Shown: positions 10,367-20,148, counted from the stretch's first letter. The stretch: DNA of 64,000 nt from Farysia itapuensis (GCA_023212645.1 JALBYC010000015.1:124001-188000); one strand, 5' to 3'. Notes: a model not told the origin generated them from the sequence alone. Program-made: numbers and translations.

Positions 10367-11416
10367 CTAGGGCGCACTGCCAAGCCATTGCCAGGTAACG
10401 CCGTATAGTCGTCCAACGCTGAGCGGTGCCAGGTCTTGGAAAGCCGTCGTGGTAAAGTCAAGATCACCCCAGGCACACCCTTCACATCGGTCAACGACGG
10501 TGACAGTGGTTGATTTGCCCTTGTAGGTAGCCTTGAGTTGGTGTCCACATACCGGATTGTTGTTGGGATTGCCAGTGCCAAACGAATCAAAAAGCGAGTG
10601 CGAAATGGCAACAATTCGATCGGAATCTGTGTTGTACTGACCACATGCGCCAAGGCCCGTTGCAAAGTAGGTGCCCTGTCCCGTCATTTGTGAAGAAGGT
10701 GCGGCCGAAGAGGTCGAAGATGGGGCGCGAGTGGAGGACGTGGATGTTGGAGTGGCTGCCAGCTGCTTAGCATCACTCGTCGCGGCAGCAGCACTCGTCG
10801 ACGTGGTAGCCGAAGAGTCTCCTTCGTCGCAGTCTACTCCATCGTCCGCTGCGCTGGAAGAGATGGGAGAAGCAGACGAAGACGTAGTCGAAGGTGCCGA
10901 AGAAGAGTCAGAGGAAGACGAATTGCCAGTGTCAGAGTCTGACTGACTCGGATCTGAGCCTGAAGAGGTCTCATCTGAGCCAGAGTCAGACTGACTGGAA
11001 TCCGAGTCAGAACCAGACCCATTGCTACCAGAGCCAGAACCAGACCCATTGCTACCAGAGCCAGAATCAGATCCGTCGTCTTTTCCATTCCAGTACTCGT
11101 CAAACGAAGGCGGGATTTCGCCTTTGGCAAGGGCGGCGAGGGCAGCCTGCTGCCACTCGGCGTTCTTGCGGTGGAATTCGTCATCCCATGCCTTGAGTGC
11201 GGCAGCCTGGGCGATTTGGTCGGCAGTCTGGCGTTTCTGTTGTAGGCGTTGACCTTCTGCCAGCTCCATAGATCGGCGTGCTGGACGCGCTTGGATCATA
11301 TTCGCGTGTCGACGCACCGCGGCATTCTGGCTGATGGATAATTCTGCGGCAGAGCCAGCTGCCAACATGCAGATTGTAAGGGCTACAAAAGCCAGGAGAA
11401 GAGTCTTGCAGGTCAT
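10367..11416 (-). CDS. Secreted double-psi beta-barrel (expansin/RlpA-like) protein with Ser/Asp/Gly linker
   Basis: The frame opens further upstream, but the ATG at 11414-11416 begins a clear signal peptide (MTCKTLLLAFVALTICMLAA, cut near AGSAAEL), giving 349 residues. After the signal come dibasic sites (PARRS and QQKRQ) suited to Kex2-type processing, a helical pro-like segment, then a long Ser/Asp/Gly/Asn linker partly built from a 27-bp tandem repeat. The last ~105 residues are a double-psi beta-barrel as in fungal expansin-like, loosenin and barwin-related proteins: GTYFATGLGACG, NPVCGHQLKATYKGKS, VVDRCEGCAWGDLDFT and the terminal GVTWQWLG. The VVDRC and DLD elements fit this family. 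Such proteins act in the cell wall or apoplast and loosen polysaccharide without hydrolysis; binding to the host or fungal wall is inferred. The gene lies head to head with MAK21. Confidence 0.85.
   Translation of the reverse strand: MTCKTLLLAFVALTICMLAAGSAAELSISQNAAVRRHANMIQARPARRSMELAEGQRLQQKRQTADQIAQAAALKAWDDEFHRKNAEWQQAALAALAKGEIPPSFDEYWNGKDDGSDSGSGSNGSGSGSGSNGSGSDSDSSQSDSGSDETSSGSDPSQSDSDTGNSSSSDSSSAPSTTSSSASPISSSAADDGVDCDEGDSSATTSTSAAAATSDAKQLAATPTSTSSTRAPSSTSSAAPSSQMTGQGTYFATGLGACGQYNTDSDRIVAISHSLFDSFGTGNPNNNPVCGHQLKATYKGKSTTVTVVDRCEGCAWGDLDFTTTAFQDLAPLSVGRLYGVTWQWLGSAP
11009..11062. repeat. Two perfect 27-bp tandem repeats in the linker of the secreted barrel protein
   Basis: The unit beginning AGAACCAGACCCATTGC repeats exactly at 11009-11035 and 11036-11062, followed by a decayed partial copy (AGAATCAGATCC). 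The length is a multiple of three, so the reading frame is kept. On the minus strand it encodes a Gly/Ser/Asn nonapeptide. Confidence 0.9.
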
Positions 11417-12042
11417 TGTTGTAGTACGCGACTTGAAGAAGCAGGAATCGTCTACGCGATCAACGCAGCAGAACAACGTCGGCAAAAGGAATGGGAAGGA
11501 GGGAAAGACACAGTCGCGTCGAGGAGAGTGGATGGATGTAGAGAAAGAACCTAGGTCTCGTGAACCCGGCGGGTCTATATTCTCTTCCTTGGCAAGACAT
11601 CGCGCTGGGCAGTATACTATGCCAGCGCGTTTCGAGTAGCGCCTGTCATACTGTGCACGGCGTTTTGTAACCGCGACTTGAAGCTTGTATTCTGCATTGC
11701 GCCAAAGTTTGAATACTTTGGCCGCGTGTTTGTATCGTTCCTTCGGGTTAAGCCTGCTCCTCGGACTTTCTCAGCCCAACCATCAAATTCGAACATCGCC
11801 ACAATACGATGCAGCTGATTGTTTGTCTACGCAATGCATGCCTTGCCCTCACCGTCATGTGCCCCTTCGCAGAAGCCTGCCCTTCGATAAGCGAGTAAGA
11901 GAGTGCGTTACTTTTTTGTGCTGTCGTCGTGTTCCGAGTTCCGTAAGCCGAACCCCGTATTCTTGAGATTTTAGCCCAATTTTTTTTCCAATCAAATTTG
12001 TCTGGATCCCAGGGGTAGCTTGTCCTACATTCACAGCTCGTC
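11417..12042. other. Divergent intergenic region between the secreted barrel gene and MAK21
   Basis: About 625 bp serving two divergent genes. A T-rich tract (AATTTTTTTTCC, about 11978-11989) lies ~55-65 bp before the MAK21 ATG. No RNA gene, repeat or conserved small ORF was recognised. Confidence 0.45.
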
Positions 12043-15000
12043 ATGCCCAGAGACTTTCGACCAAAGGGCAGCAAGCCCGAGAAGAGGGTCAGATCTGATG
12101 GCTCGCTTGCGACCGGGAAACATGGTGCGCCAAAACCGGTAGCAGCGAGACCAGTTCCATCGAGCTCCAAACCCCAGACCCAAGCATACGATTCCGAAGA
12201 CAGTGCCGACGAAGAGACCCTCATGAACGAGATCAAGAGCTTCGGGGGATCTAGAGCTGACCTCGAACTCATCTCCAAGTCAAGCACAAAGTCCAAGGCG
12301 GACAGCCAGATCGATGAGAAGGCATTTTCCTCCGAAGTCGCTTCCTTTCTGAAACAGCTGCAACAGGACCCGACTGCTTCGGAGCCCGGAGTCTCTGCTA
12401 AACCAGCAAAAGAGAGCAAGAAGCCGGCCGCAAAGTCGAAGGACAGCCAACCGAAGCAAAAAGAGGGCAACAGTAAGCGTGAAGTCAATGACACTAACAC
12501 CACGCCGAAACAGCAGAAGCAAAAAGCGACGGCTGTCGAAGCTGCAGATCAAAGTGCCACAGCAAAGCGAATGGGCAAAGGCAAAAAGATGGTCTTTGAC
12601 GACCAAGGTGTCGCACAGGAAGCTCGTTCCAAACCTATGCATACCTCCAGAGGACCGCTGAGGCTTGAAGCTGTTCCACAGTGGATGAATCAAACATTTG
12701 CAGACTTGGCCGCACCATCGTCAGATCAGCCGCTAAGCCATGACCGAGTGACAAGTCTGCTGGAGCTTGGCGCACAGCTCATGCAACAAGAATCGCAGGC
12801 TTACGATGATCTGACCAGCTCGGAAGCTTCCCTGCAGAGAGCAGGAGGTAGCATCGGAACACTGACGGCCTCGGATGCCCAGTTCGTACGCTCTCTGCTC
12901 TCTTCCGATGGGGGCGGAACGGTGTCGGACAGGATATCTGCCCTGACTCTGCTTGTACAGAGTAGTCCTGTTCACAACACTCGTCATATGGAAAATTTGC
13001 TAGCCATGTCTCGCAAAAAGAGCCGTGAAGAGGCAGGTCGAGCGACACGCGCACTCGCGGATTGGCTTGCCAGTGAAGGTGGTCTCGGCGCACGGAAATT
13101 GCGCTACTTCCGCGACCAGCCGCTGTTGATCTCTGCCTCTTCAGCGCTATATTCGGCTGATCTGATGGCACAGGATGTTGCAAAGTCCTACATCTTGCTG
13201 TGGGCCTTCGAGGATTACCTCAAGAAGTTTTACTTCCAATTCTTGCAGATTCTCGAGACGCAATCGCATGACAGTATTGCCTTTACCCGGAAGCAGTCAG
13301 TCAGCCAGATCTTTATCCTCTTGCGCGACAAGCCGGAGCAGGAGCAGAACTTGCTTCGTCTTCTGGTCAACAAGCTGGGCGACCCTGAGCGCAGCGTTGC
13401 CGCCAAGACGAGCAACCATATCCTAGAGCTCTTGACTGCGCATCCTGCTATGAAGTTCATTGTTGTCCGCGAGATTGCCAACCTCGTGCTTCGACCAACA
13501 CCAGTAATCGCCGACAAGGAAGACTCCGAGACTGTCAGTAACCACAACACGCATGCTCGCTACTATGGCATCCTTACTTTGAATCAGACCCTGCTTACTG
13601 CTCGGGACGAGGCTACCGCCAATCATCTGATTCTGCTCTACTTTGAGCTGTTTGAAGGCGTTCTCAAGCAGAACGAGATCAAAGAAGCTCAAGGCGGCGA
13701 CGGTGACGAAGAGGCGGAAGAAGGCAAGAAGAAAGCTGATAAGAAGCGATGGCGTGACCAACCCAAGAAGGGAAAGGGCAAGGGCAAGAAGAACAAGCCG
13801 CAGAAAGTCATCGAGGAGCCCAAGTTGGTCAAAGACGCCGAATCAAAGATGGTCTCTGCCATTCTGGCTGGCGTCCGACGAGCGTTCCCCTTTGCCAATC
13901 TCGACGCAGCTGTGTTTGAGAAGCATGTCAATACGCTCTTCAAGATTCTGCATTCCAGCTCCTTCAACATCTGCATCCAGGCGCTGCAGCTGATCTTCCA
14001 GCTCACCATCGCAAGTCCTGAAAAGGAGTCCACGGCAGCCATCTCGTCGACGGCCATCACCGATCGATTCTACCGTGTCTTGTACGACTCGTTGCTGGAC
14101 CCCCGTCTAGAGTCGTCGAGCAAGCAAGCCATGTACCTCAACCTGATCTTCCAAGCGCTGAAAGCGGACCAGGAACCGGAGCGTGTCAAGGCGTTCGTCA
14201 AGCGTATCTGCCAGATCTTGACCATGCACCAACCTTCGTTTGTCTGCGGGTGTCTGCATCTGTTGGGCGAATTGTTCCGTCGAACACCCGGCCTCCGAGC
14301 CATGTTGACAGAACCGGAAGAGGATGGCGAAGAAGCTTTCGCCGATGTACCTGAAAGCGATGAAGAGGCGGACGCTGATCGTTCAGCCCTGAAGTCAACG
14401 TCCAACTCGACCAAGTACGATGGCCGCAAGCGCGAGCCACGCTTCGCCAACGCAGGTACGACGTGTCTGTGGGATGTGCTTCCTTTGGTGCAGCATTTCC
14501 ATCCCTCGGTCTCGGTTCACGCCTTGCAGCTGGTGCAAGGCGCACAGATCACGACCAATGCCGATCTAAGTCTCAACACGGTTTCCCACTTTTTGGACCG
14601 TTTTGTGTACAGAAACCCCAAGCAAAAGGCATCGCTTCGTGGTGCCAGTGCCATGCAGCCCATGTCTGCCGTTGGACATCAAGGCAGTAACGTCACTCGT
14701 TCGCGAACCCACGCGCTTGCGGAAGACGAGTTCTTCAACACAGAGGCTTTCTGGAAGAAGCATGTTGACAATGTACCAGCTGATCAGCTTTTCTTCCACA
14801 AGTTCTTCAACCTTAAGTCGAAGCAGCCCTCTACCACCCGTGTTCACACCGCTGGCTCTGACGAAGACGACTTGCTCGGCGACTCAGGCGACGAAATTGC
14901 GCCCAAGTCCAAGGCAGTCGCCAAGGTCGAGCAGGATGATGCCTCTTCACTTGACAGTGACGATGATCCGGACGAACGCGAGATTTGGAAAGCAATGAAG

Positions 15001-15465
15001 GCTACCATGCCCGGCAAGGAAGAGCTACAAGGCATCGATGATAGCGACGAGGAGGAAGACGATGAAGAGTTTGACTACGTCGACAGCGATCAAGAGGACG
15101 AAACTGCAGCAGTCCCTGATCTTTCCGACGAGGACGAAGCTTCCGATGACTTCGAAGATATCGCCGAAGAAGCTGGCGAAGACATGGCCGAGGACGGTGC
15201 CTCGGACTGGGACGATCAGAGCGACGGTGGCAACGTGTTCGAAGAGGAAGACGATGATCTGCTTCCATTCACCGACTTTGACGCTGATCAGCGCGGCACC
15301 AAGCGTGGTCCCATGGACGATGAGGAGGACACAGCGTCCGGCAAGAAGGGCAAGAAACAGAAAGAAAACAAGAAGAGGAAGCAGGCGATGCAAAACATGC
15401 CAACCTTTGCCAGCGCTGACGACTATGCTCATCTGCTGGGCAGCGACGATGACGACGAAGAGTAG
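12043..15465 (+). CDS. MAK21: Ribosome biogenesis protein Mak21/Noc1 (CCAAT-binding factor family)
   Basis: The 1140-residue product starts at ATG 12043. Residues 1-200 are Lys/Ser-rich and probably disordered. Residues ~210-830 form a helical-repeat region with hallmarks of the CBF/Mak21 family, including RAFPFANLDAAVFEKHVNTL, FYRVLYDSLLDPRL and QPSFVCGCLHLLGELFRRTP. A basic insert (KKKADKKRWRDQPKKGKGK) near 560-590 fits nucleolar targeting. The C-terminal ~250 residues are strongly acidic (many DDEE/SDEE runs) and end near Lys-rich KKGKKQKENKKRK. Yeast Mak21/Noc1 pairs with Noc2 on early pre-60S particles in the nucleolus; the human homologue is CEBPZ. Length agrees with the family (yeast about 1025). 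No intron is needed. Confidence 0.93.
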   Translation: MPRDFRPKGSKPEKRVRSDGSLATGKHGAPKPVAARPVPSSSKPQTQAYDSEDSADEETLMNEIKSFGGSRADLELISKSSTKSKADSQIDEKAFSSEVASFLKQLQQDPTASEPGVSAKPAKESKKPAAKSKDSQPKQKEGNSKREVNDTNTTPKQQKQKATAVEAADQSATAKRMGKGKKMVFDDQGVAQEARSKPMHTSRGPLRLEAVPQWMNQTFADLAAPSSDQPLSHDRVTSLLELGAQLMQQESQAYDDLTSSEASLQRAGGSIGTLTASDAQFVRSLLSSDGGGTVSDRISALTLLVQSSPVHNTRHMENLLAMSRKKSREEAGRATRALADWLASEGGLGARKLRYFRDQPLLISASSALYSADLMAQDVAKSYILLWAFEDYLKKFYFQFLQILETQSHDSIAFTRKQSVSQIFILLRDKPEQEQNLLRLLVNKLGDPERSVAAKTSNHILELLTAHPAMKFIVVREIANLVLRPTPVIADKEDSETVSNHNTHARYYGILTLNQTLLTARDEATANHLILLYFELFEGVLKQNEIKEAQGGDGDEEAEEGKKKADKKRWRDQPKKGKGKGKKNKPQKVIEEPKLVKDAESKMVSAILAGVRRAFPFANLDAAVFEKHVNTLFKILHSSSFNICIQALQLIFQLTIASPEKESTAAISSTAITDRFYRVLYDSLLDPRLESSSKQAMYLNLIFQALKADQEPERVKAFVKRICQILTMHQPSFVCGCLHLLGELFRRTPGLRAMLTEPEEDGEEAFADVPESDEEADADRSALKSTSNSTKYDGRKREPRFANAGTTCLWDVLPLVQHFHPSVSVHALQLVQGAQITTNADLSLNTVSHFLDRFVYRNPKQKASLRGASAMQPMSAVGHQGSNVTRSRTHALAEDEFFNTEAFWKKHVDNVPADQLFFHKFFNLKSKQPSTTRVHTAGSDEDDLLGDSGDEIAPKSKAVAKVEQDDASSLDSDDDPDEREIWKAMKATMPGKEELQGIDDSDEEEDDEEFDYVDSDQEDETAAVPDLSDEDEASDDFEDIAEEAGEDMAEDGASDWDDQSDGGNVFEEEDDDLLPFTDFDADQRGTKRGPMDDEEDTASGKKGKKQKENKKRKQAMQNMPTFASADDYAHLLGSDDDDEE

Positions 15466-15565
15466 CACTCTCACATTTATAGTTAAGAAGCGCCACCAAT
15501 ATTGGAGTGAAATATTAGCGCCAGATTTTTCATCGCCACCTTCATTCCCGTTCACCACCGTAGTG

Positions 15566-16531
15566 ATGGGGTCTGTACCATCTGAGCGACAGCTCAAGAT
15601 CCTGATCACTGGTTTTGGCGTAAGTTGAGCGCATATTTGGCGGTATGGGATGCTAGAAGCTGATGAGGGATTTGTTCGCTTTGCATAGCCATTCAAGTCA
15701 ATTGATGAGAACCCTTCCTGGCTGGCTGTCAAACAGCTGCATGGTACGACACTTGATCTGTCGACGCCAGTCAAATTGATCAAAGAAGGAGCTGCACCAA
15801 GTCAACGCCCGTTTCGCTCTGCACCGTCCAGGTCATCGTCAACAGCGCTAATACAGACGCTGCAGGTACCTGTCCACTACGGCTCGATTCTCGACCTCGC
15901 GCCTCGTATTCATGGCTCGAAGCCTGTATCGACCGCCGCTCAATTCTGGCATGACGAGAGACTCGACAAGGCGTTCGGTGGAGAGAAGGGCAAGTCGTAC
16001 CCAGAAGGTTACCCCAATGTGCATCACCCTAGACTAGAAGAAGGTGGCCGCGACACTTTTGACGTCGTTATTCATGTCGGCGTGGGCAAGACTGGCAGCC
16101 TTCGCTGCGAGACTCAAGCGCACAAGACAGGCTACAAGGCGCCTGACGCCAACCAGTGTCTCGCGCCGATCGTAGACACCGACGTCACACCTCAAGACGA
16201 CAAAGACCGAGGCTTTGGACAAGGCTACGAAGGTTACGAACCGCTGGAAAGGACTAAGGTTGACGTCGTCGAACTGGTCAGCTGGCTTAAAGATGCAGGC
16301 ATGGGAGAACAAGAGGTGGAACAGTCCCTAGATCCAGGAAGATACCTGTGCGACTTTGTCTTTTACTGCTCGCTGTGCGAGGCCCGCCGTCGTTCTCAGA
16401 TCGACTCTACGGACGTCATCTTTATTCATGTCCCCCCAGCAGGCGAGGATCTCTCTGTTGACCGGTGTCGCGATGCCATCCGCGCTATAGCATGGTACAT
16501 TGCGTCCAAACGAGTAGCAACGCGAGGTTGA
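15566..16531 (+). CDS. Pyroglutamyl peptidase I-like cysteine peptidase (two exons)
   Basis: Exon 1 is 15566-15619 and encodes MGSVPSERQLKILITGFG. A GTAAGT donor at 15620 and CATAG acceptor at 15687-15688 flank a 69-bp intron; exon 2 runs 15689-16531 and joins in phase 0 to give ITGFG-PFKSIDENPSW, the characteristic C15 peptidase start (TGFxPF...NPS). The 298-residue product carries a likely Glu (159, in RCETQAH), Cys (239, in GRYLCDFVFY) and His (265, in FIHVPP) triad. The enzyme removes N-terminal pyroglutamate from peptides in the cytosol. Several insertions, such as residues ~48-75 and 140-160, make it longer than the ~215-residue bacterial enzyme, as is usual in fungi. It follows MAK21 by 100 bp on the same strand. 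Confidence 0.9.
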
Positions 16532-16952
16532 TCGTCACCCACACAACCCCGCACTGTTCAAGTGATGTAATTGACCAATAGAATGCGCATTTCCAAAGTG
16601 GCTGCTGCTTTTGTATCGGCATTGCGCAGATCGCGCCTTTTTTCTATTTTGAAAGTGGAAATCGCTTTACGCTTTTCGTCTCCACACTGTGACGGGGTGA
16701 GACTGACTGGGCTGTTGCCGTGGCGCTATCATCATCGCTTTCGGCCCTCTCTCTTCACCATCGGCCCATCCGCTTTTTCTTCCTTTTCCCCCTTTCCGTG
16801 ATCACATTCGCTTGCCCCACCTTTGGTCTGTCACACGCTTGGCATCGGCCAGACAGCACCGCCACACGCGTAGCTTATCGATCTGGTTCCATTGGTGGCG
16901 CGTTGCTCTCTCTAGCGTACTTTTCAGCACAGCTTTGGGGCTTTGAAAAAGC
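16532..16952. other. Promoter region of the forkhead gene
   Basis: About 420 bp. A long pyrimidine tract on the plus strand (about 16738-16800, with CTTCCTTTTCCCCCTTTCC) lies ~150-215 bp before the ATG, typical of fungal core promoters. No conserved ORF or RNA gene was seen. Confidence 0.5.
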
Positions 16953-18968
16953 ATGGACATGAATGCAACCATGTCCTCCTACCAAGGCTCTGGTGCCAAC
17001 AGTCCAGCTCTCGGTGGTGGCAATGGACAGTTCTCTCATCCCAGTATTGGTGCATCCATGACTGCGCCTGCCTCCCCGTCCGGCGCCTATTCGGTGTCTG
17101 CTCTCGCCTACGCCAATGCCCAGCTGTCTCAGTATGCAACCGGCGGCGGCGGGACGGCAGCAATTCCACCTCATCTAAACCCGCATGCACTCAGCTCGGC
17201 GCTGTCAGACTACTCGCTCAGCTTGCCGAATTCAGCGGCCTCTTCCCCCGGCGCGACACCGCGTCGACTGCCAGGCACCGGTACATCGACTCCAGGCGGC
17301 AATTCTCGCGTAGCTGCAAGCGCAATCACCGGCAAACGTCTCAACTGGAGCGAAATGATCTGTCAAACCATTGCCGAAAGCGAGAGCGGCCGGCTCGTCA
17401 TCCAGGATCTGTTCACGGGGATGTGTGCCAAGTTCCCAGAGATCCGCGAATGGGCATTTGGGAAAGACTGGGAAGGGCGCGTCAAGAATCGCATCAAATC
17501 CACCCTGTCCATCAAGGGCAATCTGTTCGTCAAAGTACCAAGGCCGAGTAGTGCTGCTGGCAAAGGTAGCTGGTGGACGCTCAGTTCTGAAGCACAAGAG
17601 GCCTGGAAGACCGGTCGCGTCGCGAACGTGGTCAAGAACAATGGTCATAGTCGTGCCGGCAGTGCCGGCCCCAGCAGCATTCATGGCTCGCCCGTTCGCA
17701 CCGTCAGCTCCAAAATTGGAGGCTCGTCGCATACGCCGAATCCTCCCTACCTTATGCAGAGCTCGCATTCGCTTCAGAATCACAGCCAACGCACATCTCC
17801 GCTCGGTCTTGGACTTGGCGCCAATCAATTTGGTAGCCCTTTGGCCAACAACTTTGGCTTCAACGAGTCGCTCGGTATGAACTCGAACCCGACAGCGCCG
17901 AGCAACCTTGGCAATGTTGGCGGCAACGATGGCCCCATGCAGCAGCAAGGCGACTCGAATCAGGCCATGATGGACCAAGCGCAGAATGCTCAGAACATCA
18001 ACAGCCAATTTGCCCACCTCGGCTTCATGCAGCCCAACGGGCCGCAGCCATTGGGTAACGCGCAAAGCATGCCCCATCTCGGCGGGCCGCAGTCCATGCC
18101 CTTCCCATCATCAGGTCTGCTCAACAGCGACGATTTGGCAAGCTTCGGCAATTTCGACGGAACAGACTACTCTGCGCTGTTTGCCAGCTTGCCTGGCTAC
18201 GATGCAAATAACTACAACGCGGCACCAAATGCTACCAACAACCAAATGGCCATGGCGTTGGCAGCGTACAATCTCGAACCGAGCAGCCATCCGTTTGGAG
18301 GGAGCATGCCTGGCGCATATACGTTGCTGCAGAATCAGCAGCAGGCTGGGCAGAACAATGGTGCTGCTGCCGTCTATAACTCGTTTGGCATGTTCCCTCA
18401 AGGCCAACAACAGCCATCTCAGCAAAATCAGCAACAGCCACAGCAGCAGCATCAACATACTCCACAACAACAGCCTAACCAAGCGCAGAGACAATCTCAG
18501 CAGCCACAACAGCAACAGCAGCAGCAGCAACAACGGCAGTCGCAGCCGCAGCCGCAGCAGTCTCAACAGCAACAGCAGCAGCACCAACAGCAGCAGATAA
18601 CGCAGCAACAACAGCAACAACAGCAACAGCGGTTGTCGCAGCAGCCTGGATCGACGCCAGGTTCGCAGTCGATTCCACAGCAACAGGGCAACAATAACGG
18701 GAGCGGTAGCATTTCATCGAGCTTGGGCACGAGTTATCCCGGTTCGAGTCCGTTTGGTGGAATGGGCGGTAATGGGATGGAAGGACCATCGCCGGCCGAT
18801 TCTACGTGGTTTTCATTTACACCGCTCGTACAGGCAACGCCCGATGCGAGCGAGGCTAACGGCTCATCGTCCGCTCTGGGCACATTGGGCGGTGAAGGAT
18901 CTCGCAAACGTCGCACGTCCGAAGGTTTGACCGATTTCCAACTACCCCCACCCGAATCTGGGTCCTAG
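16953..18968 (+). CDS. Divergent forkhead-domain transcription factor with Gln-rich tail
   Basis: 671 residues from ATG 16953. Residues ~126-212 form a divergent forkhead winged helix: the helix 1 region (KRLNWSEMICQTIAES) replaces the usual PPYSY start, a helix 2 region (LVIQDLFTGMCAKFPEIREW) follows, the recognition helix is WEGRVKNRIKSTLSIKGNLF in place of WxNSIRHNLSLNxxF, and the wing contains VKVPRP...GKGSWWTL. The family binds DNA through the recognition helix, and the protein is expected in the nucleus. The rest is Ser/Gly/Asn/Gln-rich, with a glutamine-rich tract at residues ~483-563 encoded by mixed CAA/CAG codons. Near the C-terminus SRKRRTSEG may be a nuclear localisation signal. 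Changes in the recognition helix suggest altered DNA specificity. Family assignment is by pattern only. Confidence 0.75.
   Translation: MDMNATMSSYQGSGANSPALGGGNGQFSHPSIGASMTAPASPSGAYSVSALAYANAQLSQYATGGGGTAAIPPHLNPHALSSALSDYSLSLPNSAASSPGATPRRLPGTGTSTPGGNSRVAASAITGKRLNWSEMICQTIAESESGRLVIQDLFTGMCAKFPEIREWAFGKDWEGRVKNRIKSTLSIKGNLFVKVPRPSSAAGKGSWWTLSSEAQEAWKTGRVANVVKNNGHSRAGSAGPSSIHGSPVRTVSSKIGGSSHTPNPPYLMQSSHSLQNHSQRTSPLGLGLGANQFGSPLANNFGFNESLGMNSNPTAPSNLGNVGGNDGPMQQQGDSNQAMMDQAQNAQNINSQFAHLGFMQPNGPQPLGNAQSMPHLGGPQSMPFPSSGLLNSDDLASFGNFDGTDYSALFASLPGYDANNYNAAPNATNNQMAMALAAYNLEPSSHPFGGSMPGAYTLLQNQQQAGQNNGAAAVYNSFGMFPQGQQQPSQQNQQQPQQQHQHTPQQQPNQAQRQSQQPQQQQQQQQQRQSQPQPQQSQQQQQQHQQQQITQQQQQQQQQRLSQQPGSTPGSQSIPQQQGNNNGSGSISSSLGTSYPGSSPFGGMGGNGMEGPSPADSTWFSFTPLVQATPDASEANGSSSALGTLGGEGSRKRRTSEGLTDFQLPPPESGS
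18400..18640 (+). repeat. CAA/CAG-rich tract encoding poly-Gln in the forkhead protein
   Basis: Interrupted CAA/CAG codons encode runs of 3-9 Gln separated by Ser, Pro, His and Arg. Mixed codons suggest selection for the protein sequence and greater stability than a pure trinucleotide repeat. Confidence 0.85.
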
Positions 18969-19295
18969 AACCTCCATCTCACTGTCCCCCTGGCTTTCAC
19001 CCACTTTCCTTCATTTTTCTCGTCCATCTGCCCAAGCTGTACTTCTAACAACGGAAATTGCTCACACTGCACACAGTCACACTCTACTCAAGCGTGATCA
19101 ATCGGGAAATACGGTCAGATGTATTTCAGATAGGGGGGAATTGGTATGATGAAGAGAGAAAAGCGAGGGAATCAACGTGCGTGCTTGGGTCGAACGGGTG
19201 AGTTCGTGGGTATAGCCGGCGTGAGACATAACAGCGAGGACGGGAATAAAAGTGTTGTGAGGTATATAGGAGGCGGGAAAGAGTGCGAGACCAGG
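18969..19295. other. Convergent intergenic region (3' flanks)
   Basis: About 330 bp between the forkhead gene and the Ala/Glu-rich protein gene, whose stop codons face each other. The first 60 bp are pyrimidine-rich. No terminator motif can be assigned with confidence and no gene was seen. Confidence 0.4.
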
Positions 19296-20148
19296 TCAGG
19301 CGGCGGCCGCAATGGGGGCCGATGCCTCGGGAGCCTTGACGGCCGGCACGATGGGTTCGGCGGAGGCAGGGGCGGCGGGTGCGGCCTCCTCTTCAGCTGC
19401 AGCGGGGGTCTCCTCGACAGCAGCAGCAGCAGGAGCGGCAGGGGTCTCCTCGACCTTCTCCTCAGTCTGCTCCTTGTCCTCGACCTTTTTGGCGGGCTTG
19501 GCGAAGAGAGCGCCAAATTTGCCACTCAGGCGTCGGCCAAGCTTGGCCTTCTTGTCGGCAACGTCGGGAGCAGGGGCATCGGCTTTGGCAGCTTCGTCAA
19601 TCTTGACGTCCTTGTTCTCCTCAGTGGCGGCAGCAGGGGCGGCGGCAACCTCCTCAGTGGCAGTGGGCTCTTCAGTAGCTGTGACAGCTTCTACGGGGGC
19701 AGCCTCCTCTGTGGCGACAGCCTCTTCCGACACGGCCTCCTCTTTCGAGGCCGGCTTCTCCTTCTTGGCTGTCTTTTCCTTGAAGGTGCCGATCAGCTTC
19801 GACAGGAACGACTGGCGCTTCTCCTTCTTGTGAGAAGCCTCTTCGGCAAGGGCTTCTTCAGCCTTTGGCTCGGTGGCCTCAGCCTCAGCAGGGGCAGCAG
19901 TGACGCTCTCTTCAGCGGTAGCTGGAGCTTCGGCAACGGCAGGGGCCTCCTCGGCTGCAGCAGCTTCGGGAGCAGCGGTCTCCGTCTAAATAAATGGCAA
20001 GTCCAGATCAGCCTACGTTCGTGCCCAGCATACCATGGCACCCTGAACTTACAGCGACGGCGGGGGTGGTCTCTTCGACCGCAGGAGCAACAGCCTCAAC
20101 TTGCTCGGCGGGAGCAGCGGCAACGTTTTCAGCGGCGGGAGCAGACAT
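19296..20148 (-). CDS. Ala/Glu/Pro-rich acidic protein with two basic Arg-x-Ser modules (two exons)
   Basis: Exon 1 is 20053-20148 (MSAPAAENVAAAPAEQ...PAVA) and exon 2 is 19296-19985 (TETAAPEA...). A GTAAGT donor and TTTAG acceptor bound the 67-bp intron, joined in phase 0, giving 261 residues. Most of the chain is Ala, Glu, Pro, Thr and Val and is probably disordered. Two basic modules interrupt it: KKEKRQSFLSKLIGTFKEK and KKAKLGRRLSGKFGALFAKP. Both place Ser next to Arg and end in a Phe-containing amphipathic segment; RRLS fits a PKA site. Codon use is restricted (GCC/GCT, GAG, AAG), which suggests high expression, as for the ribosomal protein gene at 41120. No signal peptide or membrane segment is present. 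I do not recognise the function. Confidence 0.8.
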
